A stretch of DNA of 64,000 bases from an uncultured Dehalococcoidia bacterium (GTDB lineage: Bacteria > Chloroflexota > Dehalococcoidia > Lucifugimonadales > CATOSD01), in NCBI GenBank assembly GCA_951812395.1, contig CATOSD010000001.1, positions 1,709,108 through 1,773,107 on the forward strand. Reading direction: 5' to 3'. The stretch's first letter is position 1; every line of letters begins with the position of its first letter. The position numbers and the translations under genes were made by a program. Positions 59,285-64,000 of the stretch are shown piece after piece. Under the pieces are notes generated by a model. That model saw only the letters and a list, made by a program, of their open reading frames with translations. It was not told the origin of the DNA and made no database searches.

Positions 59285-60802
59285 ATGTCAGTGCTTAACG
59301 CTATCAAGCCTCTTATGACGTCGCGGAGACGCCGAGAGGTTTTGGTGGCGGTCACGGCAGCTTACATGCTCGTACAGTTGTCCAGCATGCCCGTCGCCCT
59401 GTCTCTGCCCACGCTCGCCACCGAGTTTGGCGCGGGATTCGACGACACAGCGTGGATTGTGACGGTGTACCTGCTGATGCTGGGCAGCTTCGTGCTGCTC
59501 GGCGCGCGCATGGGCGACCGGTTCGGCCACGAGCGCGTGTTCGCTCTGGGAATCGTCGCCTCGCTCGTCGGCTCTCTGCTCATCGCGGTGTCCAACGATC
59601 TGTGGCAGATCGTCATGTGGCGCGGTCTGACCGGCTTCGGGTCGGCCATGATAATGGGCAACGCCAACGCAATACTCGCCGCCACCTACCCGGCGGAGAT
59701 GCGTGGCCGCGCGTTCGCCATGCCGATAGTGGGCGCCCGGTTCGCCACGCTCCTGGGCATGTTTCTGTTCGCCGCGTTCCTCCAGTTCTTCACCTGGCGG
59801 CTCGTGTTCGTGACGTTTCTTCCGATGGGACTGATTGCGGCGGCGGCGGCCATCCCGATGATCCGCAGCAGCAAGCCACCATCGCCGGAGGAGCGCGAGG
59901 CCGCCGCTCCGGGGGGAATCGACTGGATTGGCGCTTTCCTGCTGGTGGCCACCGCGGCGGTGCTCGTCCTCTCCGGCAGCCACCTGCACGCGGGCGAGGA
60001 GTCGTTCACGTCCCAGGACGGCCTGACCTACCACCTTCCGATGCACGGCTTTTTCCTTGTTCTGCTGCTTGCGTTTGTAGTGGTGGAATGGCGGTTCGCG
60101 AGGTCGCCTATCGTGGAGTTGCGGCATTTCAAAGAGAAGTACTTCTCCATGTCGCTAATCTCCAACACCACCTTCCATTTCTCGATGCTGGCGACAATGA
60201 CGCTGGTGCCTATACTGGTGGAAGAAGGCTTCAACCAGGAGCCGATAGTGGTGCCTTTCGTGCTGCTGCCCAACCAGGTGATGGGGGTGTTCGTCTCGAT
60301 GGCGGCCGGCTGGGTGTATGACCGCTACAATCCCAAGTTACTGCGTCCCGGCGCGATGCTGATGATAGCCGGCGGCTTCTTGTTTCTGGGCCTGTTCGCT
60401 CGCAGCGTGAAGCTGTGGATGATCCCGATCCTGATGCTTCCAATTTCTATCGGCTCGTCCATTTTCAACCCGATAAACAACGCGACGGTGATGAGCGCGC
60501 TTCCGTTGCGGCACCGCGGGATTGCCTCCGGTATGCTGGAGACGACCCGCGAGATGGGCCACGCCTTCGGCGGCACCGTTTCGGCCACCGCGCTCGCTAT
60601 GGTGCTGCCGGCCGGCATCGCGCACCTGACGAGTGAGCAGGCGAGCCCGCACTATTTCGAGGGGTTCGTGTTCTCGTGCCTGCTGGTGGTGTTCGTGATG
60701 GTGGCGGGCGGCGCGGTCGCATACTTTCACAAGGCCGCCAGGGCGGAACCGCCGGCGGTGCAGCCGCGGCCCTCCTATGAGTCGGCGGGAGCGGACGCCT
60801 AG
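59285..60802 (+). CDS. MFS transporter, DHA2 (14-helix) drug-efflux type
   Basis: The 505-residue product has about 14 membrane helices. The N-terminal MPVALSLPTLATEFGAGFDD and VTVYLLMLGSFVLLGARMGD with motif A (GDRFGHERVFALG) match EmrB/QacA-type exporters. The motif C-like GFGSAMIMGNANAI is also present. It likely expels hydrophobic compounds with proton antiport. ATG at 59285. It runs before a haloacid dehalogenase-like gene with 40 bases between. Confidence 0.88.
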   Translation: MSVLNAIKPLMTSRRRREVLVAVTAAYMLVQLSSMPVALSLPTLATEFGAGFDDTAWIVTVYLLMLGSFVLLGARMGDRFGHERVFALGIVASLVGSLLIAVSNDLWQIVMWRGLTGFGSAMIMGNANAILAATYPAEMRGRAFAMPIVGARFATLLGMFLFAAFLQFFTWRLVFVTFLPMGLIAAAAAIPMIRSSKPPSPEEREAAAPGGIDWIGAFLLVATAAVLVLSGSHLHAGEESFTSQDGLTYHLPMHGFFLVLLLAFVVVEWRFARSPIVELRHFKEKYFSMSLISNTTFHFSMLATMTLVPILVEEGFNQEPIVVPFVLLPNQVMGVFVSMAAGWVYDRYNPKLLRPGAMLMIAGGFLFLGLFARSVKLWMIPILMLPISIGSSIFNPINNATVMSALPLRHRGIASGMLETTREMGHAFGGTVSATALAMVLPAGIAHLTSEQASPHYFEGFVFSCLLVVFVMVAGGAVAYFHKAARAEPPAVQPRPSYESAGADA

Positions 60803-60842
60803 GCCGCTCAATCAAGGCGGCGTTCAATCTGGAGGCGCAACT

Positions 60843-61556
60843 ATGAGTCTATCCAAGGTCAAGGCGCTTACGTTTGACGTGTTCGGCACTGTCGTCGATT
60901 GGCGGGGCAGCCTGATTCGGCAGTTGGAAGAGCTTGGCCGCGAAAAGGGGCTCGAGGTGGACTGGGCGGTTTTCGCCGACAGGTGGCGCGGCGGGTACGG
61001 ACCGTCGATGGGACTCGTCCGGGGAGGCGAACTACCCTGGACGAGGATCGATGACCTTCACCGCATGATTCTGGACGGTCTGCTGGTCGAGTTCGGCATC
61101 GACTGCCTGAATGAGGAAGAGAAGCAGGACCTGAACAAGGTGTGGCACAGGCTGACGCCCTGGCCCGACTCGGTGGAAGGCCTCACAAGGCTGAAGAGCG
61201 GCTACGTAATCGCCACGCTGTCTAACGGCAACGTCGCGCTGCTCACCAACATGGCCAAATACGGCGGACTGCCCTGGGACTGCATTTTGTCTGCCGAGCT
61301 GATGAAGCACTACAAGCCGGACCCTGAGAGTTACCTGGGCGCGGCATACCTGCTTGGACTCGAACCGCATGAGGTGATGATGGCGGCCGCCCACAAGGGG
61401 GACCTTCGCGCCGCGCAGGAGGTTGGGCTCAGGGCCGCGTTCGTGCCGAGGCCGGGCGAGTGGGGGCCGGACCGTGAGATCGATTGTACCCCCGAATCCG
61501 ACTTCGACGTCAATGCTACGGACTTCAACGATCTGGCGCAAAAGTTGGGGCTGTAG
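60843..61556 (+). CDS. Haloacid dehalogenase type II / HAD-family hydrolase
   Basis: The 237-residue product has HAD motif I LTFDVFGTVVDWRGS (nucleophile D12), motif II ATLSNGN near residue 124, motif III lysine in MKHYKPDPESY near 160, and AAAHKGDLRAAQEVG for motif IV. The DVFGTVVDWR pattern is typical of 2-haloacid dehalogenases, which replace halide with hydroxyl on 2-haloacids, though some act as phosphatases. ATG at 60843 follows GGAGGCGC. Confidence 0.88.
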   Translation: MSLSKVKALTFDVFGTVVDWRGSLIRQLEELGREKGLEVDWAVFADRWRGGYGPSMGLVRGGELPWTRIDDLHRMILDGLLVEFGIDCLNEEEKQDLNKVWHRLTPWPDSVEGLTRLKSGYVIATLSNGNVALLTNMAKYGGLPWDCILSAELMKHYKPDPESYLGAAYLLGLEPHEVMMAAAHKGDLRAAQEVGLRAAFVPRPGEWGPDREIDCTPESDFDVNATDFNDLAQKLGL

Positions 61557-61559
61557 GGG

Positions 61560-61602
61560 AGTCACCCCCATCCTAACCTTCCCCATCAGAGGGGGAGGGA
61601 TG
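61560..61602 (-). repeat. Dispersed palindromic repeat, inverted copy
   Basis: Read on the minus strand this is CCCTCCCCCTCTGATGGGGA followed by GGTTAGGATGGGGGTGAC, the same layout as the copies at 24403 and 32304. It follows the HAD gene stop by 3 bases. Confidence 0.8.
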
Positions 61603-61656
61603 TTTGATAGGCCCGCCATAGCCAGCGACAAGTGTACTTTACAAGGAGAACGCCAA

Positions 61657-62511
61657 ATGGGAAAGCTGGATGACAAGGTTGTTGTGGTGACGGGCGCGAG
61701 CCGCGGAATCGGCGCCGAGATCGCCAGGGTGTTCGCGGCTGAGGGCGGCAAGATTGTGTGCGCCGCGCGCACGCTGCGCGAGGGCGACCACCCGCTGGAG
61801 GGATCGCTGGACACCACGGTCGCCCAGATCCGGGAGGCGGGCGGCGAGGCGACGCCGTCGACCGTCAACATCTCGCTGCCGGAGGACTGTGAGCGGCTGA
61901 TGCAGGAGGCGCGCGATGCCTACGGCCCGGTGGACGTGCTGGTGAACAACGCGGCTCTCACCTATTTCATACCGATCAAGGACTATCCGTTGAGGCGCTG
62001 GATGCGCTCCTGGGCGGTCAACTTCCACGCCCCGTTCACACTCAGCCAGCTTGCGCTGGAGGACATGATACCGCGCGGCACGGGGAGCATAGTGAACATC
62101 TCGTCCGGCGCGGCCATCGGCCCCGGGCGCGGCCCCTATCCCGACGCGCCGGCCAACAGCGGCGGCACCTGCTATGGCGCGGAGAAGGCGGCGCTGGAGC
62201 GGTTCACGCAGGGCCTGGCGCAGGAGGTGTACCAGTACGGCATCTCCGTCACCTGCGTGTCGCCCTCGCAGGTGGTGCCCACGCCGGGTACGGTGTTTCA
62301 CAACCTGGTGAGCGGTATGGACGACCCCCGGGGCGAGCCGGCGGAGCTGATGGCGCAGTCGTCGCTGCTTCTGGCCAGCGAGCCGCTGGACAAGGTGACA
62401 GGCCGAGTAACGTACAGTCAGCAGATACTCAAGGAGTTTGGCTGGATCGAGGACGCCAAGGGCACCGGGGTGGACCCGGCGAGGCCCGGCAGCGGATACA
62501 GCCTGGTCTAG
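61657..62511 (+). CDS. Classical SDR oxidoreductase
   Basis: The 284-residue product has the cofactor loop TGASRGIG (12-19), NNAA near residue 98, the catalytic serine in NISSG (near 150) and YGAEK (Y173, K177). It should oxidise a hydroxyl or reduce a keto group with NAD(P). The insert around residues 155-170 and the C-terminal DPARPGSGYSLV tail are longer than usual. I use ATG 61657 with AAGGAGAA upstream; the earlier open frame overlaps the HAD gene. Confidence 0.88.
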   Translation: MGKLDDKVVVVTGASRGIGAEIARVFAAEGGKIVCAARTLREGDHPLEGSLDTTVAQIREAGGEATPSTVNISLPEDCERLMQEARDAYGPVDVLVNNAALTYFIPIKDYPLRRWMRSWAVNFHAPFTLSQLALEDMIPRGTGSIVNISSGAAIGPGRGPYPDAPANSGGTCYGAEKAALERFTQGLAQEVYQYGISVTCVSPSQVVPTPGTVFHNLVSGMDDPRGEPAELMAQSSLLLASEPLDKVTGRVTYSQQILKEFGWIEDAKGTGVDPARPGSGYSLV

Positions 62512-62557
62512 CCCGTCTCGGCGGACGGCTCCAAGCCAAGCGAGGGGAGGATACGCC

Positions 62558-62842
62558 ATGAAGCCTTCGCACGTGACCGTTTCGCAGCGAATGCCCAACG
62601 CCTTTTGACTGGGTTGAGGCGAGTTCCTTGCCCGTGAGGTAAACAAGCTGCCCGGAATCATCGACGTTTCGTTCGAGATGGAGACGCGTTTGGCGTCGGT
62701 CACGTTCGACCCGGCCGAGGTTGGCGAGGACGCGATACGCGCCGCGATCAGAGAGGCTGACCGCCGCTCCGCCGCCGAGGGCGAGGCGGCGCCTGAGGTC
62801 GGCCTGCTGCTGGGCGAGGAAGACCCCGGGGACGATGGCTGA
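62558..62842 (+). CDS. Heavy-metal-associated (HMA) domain protein with TGA at both CxxC cysteines (candidate selenoprotein)
   Basis: From ATG 62558 (GGGGAGG upstream) one frame reads MKPSHVTVSQRMPNAF, TGA, LG, TGA, GEFLAREVNKLPGIIDVSFE, then ASVTFDPAEVGEDAIRAAIR, to TGA at 62840-62842: 94 codons. The fold is that of CopZ/MerP-type metal chaperones: beta strand, CxxC at the start of the first helix, LPGI-DVSFE, VTFDP and DAIRAAIREA. The CxxC pair is exactly the two TGA codons, 62606-62608 and 62615-62617. No other stop occurs in the frame. GGCGAG-TTC-CTTGCC (62618-62632) forms a 6-bp stem right after the second TGA. The end overlaps the DUF169 gene by 8 bases. The simplest active reading is UxxU; a decayed gene remains possible. 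Confidence 0.65.
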
Positions 62843-63578
62843 CGGCGCCCCGAAAGAATACACGTCGTTGGACGGATTCGAGCTCGCTCAGCTACTTGCC
62901 GACAAACTCGACCTTGCGCTGACGCCGGTGGCGCTCGCGTTCGTCGAGCGTGAGCCGGCTGGCGTCGCTCCGCTGGGCAAACAACCGCCTTCGTTTTGTA
63001 CTCTGTGGCGCTGGGCAGAGGAGCGGCCGGTCTACGTGTCCGCTGAGCAGCACACCGGCTGCGAGATCGGCGGCATGGTGGCCGGGTTCGTCTCGGAGGA
63101 AGGCCGCGAAGAGCGCCTGGCCGCGCAGCTAGAGGCGATGTGCGAGGCGGGACAGGGCGAGATGGACGAGATCGCCCGGACGCCACGCTTCTCGGGCGGA
63201 AACGCAGGCGTGGTGTACGGTCCGATATGGGACATGCCCGTGCCGCCCCAGCTTGCGCTCATGTGGGCCACGCTGCCACAGATGGGGGTGATGCAGGAGG
63301 TGATGGGGACCATTCTGTGGCGGAACAACTCACAGGGGGCCGCGTTCACACGGCCCGCCTGCGGCGTGCTGGCCATAGCCGACGAGAGGGGTATGCCTGC
63401 CATGTCGCTGGGGTGCCTGGGAATGCGGGTGTACACAGGCATACCGCCCAGCTACTTCCTGATGGCCGTGCCCGCGGGACGGCTGCCGCAACTGGCGTCC
63501 GGCCTTGCCGCAATGGAAGACGCCAGTGAGCGCATGGAAAAGTACGCAGAGCGGATGAGGCAGGGGCGCCCGTCCTGA
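62835..63578 (+). CDS. DUF169 family protein
   Basis: The 247-residue product resembles DUF169 proteins: FELAQLLADKLDLALTPVAL near the N-terminus, FVEREPAGVAPLG, FCTLWRWAEERPVYVSAEQH with a Cys and a CEIGG motif near residue 75, and SLGCLGMRVYTGIPPSYFLM near 200. The biochemical role of the family is unknown. ATG at 62835 overlaps the 3' end of the HMA gene by 8 bases, so the two are probably translated together, which argues that the HMA reading frame is used. Confidence 0.75.
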   Translation: MADGAPKEYTSLDGFELAQLLADKLDLALTPVALAFVEREPAGVAPLGKQPPSFCTLWRWAEERPVYVSAEQHTGCEIGGMVAGFVSEEGREERLAAQLEAMCEAGQGEMDEIARTPRFSGGNAGVVYGPIWDMPVPPQLALMWATLPQMGVMQEVMGTILWRNNSQGAAFTRPACGVLAIADERGMPAMSLGCLGMRVYTGIPPSYFLMAVPAGRLPQLASGLAAMEDASERMEKYAERMRQGRPS

Positions 63579-63618
63579 GCCGGCAAACCGGCAGTGCGCC
63601 GGACGGAGGAAACCGAGC

Positions 63619-64000
63619 ATGGACATAGTCATCATCAACGGCAACGTTCACACGATGGATTACCGCGATACGCTGGCGCATGCGGTGGCCATCCAAGGCG
63701 GCAAGATTGCCGCCATCGGCTCGAATGCCGACGTGGAGGAGTATCGCAGGCCTGGCGTTCCGGTGATCGACGCTTCGGGCCAGACCGTGATGCCAGGGTT
63801 CATCGAGCCGCACGACCACCTGGCGGCGCAGCCCGCCTGGAAACTCGCGGTGGACGTGACTACGAACCCTGAGATGTCCATTCAGGATGTGGTGGACAGG
63901 GTGCGCGAGCGCGCGGCCAACACGCCGCGCGGCGAATGGGTGCGTGGCATTGGCTACGACCAGACGTTTGTGGCCGATATGCGTCACCTAAACAAGCACG
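63619..64000 (+). CDS. Amidohydrolase (YtcJ-like), 3' truncated by window end
   Basis: From ATG 63619 the frame encodes DIVIINGNVHTMDYRDTLAH, GGKIAAIGSN, GQTVMPGFIEPHDHL with the HxH metal motif, and WVRGIGYDQTF, then runs off the window after 127 codons without a stop. This is the N-terminal part of the YtcJ-type branch of metal-dependent amidohydrolases. GGAGG lies 9-13 bases upstream. Confidence 0.85.
   Translation, partial: MDIVIINGNVHTMDYRDTLAHAVAIQGGKIAAIGSNADVEEYRRPGVPVIDASGQTVMPGFIEPHDHLAAQPAWKLAVDVTTNPEMSIQDVVDRVRERAANTPRGEWVRGIGYDQTFVADMRHLNKH

Noticed and set aside
61639-63186. 515-codon minus-strand open frame
   Set aside because: It runs antisense to the SDR, HMA and DUF169 genes and translates to Arg/Ser/Pro-rich low-complexity sequence.

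Overview
The window reads as a GC-rich bacterial chromosome segment with dense same-strand gene runs, frequent GTG and TTG starts and good Shine-Dalgarno sites. I infer a Chloroflexota (Dehalococcoidia/SAR202-like) organism from the mix of luciferase-like oxidoreductase, cobalamin salvage, many arginase-family paralogues, thiolase/DUF35 and SDR genes. This is inference from gene content only.

Layout. 1-7.2 kb: recO, tRNA-Arg(CCT), a luciferase-like oxidoreductase, an HpcH/HpaI aldolase remnant, a DEAD-box helicase with an N-terminal zinc ribbon, an epimerase and a histidine phosphatase. 7.4-16.2 kb (all minus): two very small genes, a WG-repeat/methyltransferase fusion, a radical SAM/SPASM protein, a glycosyltransferase, an RND exporter and a B12-binding light-sensor-like regulator whose DNA-binding domain is a C-terminal XRE helix-turn-helix. 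16.3-22.8 kb: a cobalamin uptake and salvage operon (btuC-btuF-btuD-cobO-cobT-cobS-cobU) behind a promoter, a cobalamin riboswitch and a hairpin covering the Shine-Dalgarno site of btuC.

25.4-35.5 kb is the most striking region: nine consecutive arginase/agmatinase-family genes ending in a DUF1989 gene, apparently one operon. Two more family members lie at 40.7-42.7 kb with a class IV aminotransferase. Of the 11 paralogues, six keep the metal ligands checked (H, DxHxD, DxD), three have DxHxD changed to SSQLD, and two have lost nearly all of them. Intact and degenerate copies are interleaved, and two subfamily pairs (intact followed by degenerate) are duplicated. A class III and a second class IV aminotransferase, an MFS exporter and a peptide-type ABC importer (binding protein plus two permeases) lie nearby. 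A plausible reading is uptake of guanidino compounds, amidine hydrolysis by hetero-oligomers of active and inactive subunits, then transamination of the freed amine.

49.5-64 kb: DinB-like protein, RecQ with extra C-terminal helix-turn-helix modules, a sodium-pumping decarboxylase beta/gamma/biotin set, amidohydrolases, a DUF35 protein, a thiolase, MFS, HAD and SDR genes, a heavy-metal-associated (HMA) protein and a DUF169 protein. The HMA gene has TGA codons exactly where the two cysteines of CxxC should be, and the thiolase reads full length only through two in-frame TGA codons, one at an expected Cys. This suggests selenocysteine, or else two nearby decayed genes.

A palindromic intergenic repeat (CCTTCCCCCTCGCAGGGGG and variants) recurs about ten times between 24 and 62 kb. 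No CRISPR array, transposase, rRNA, prophage or origin was seen.
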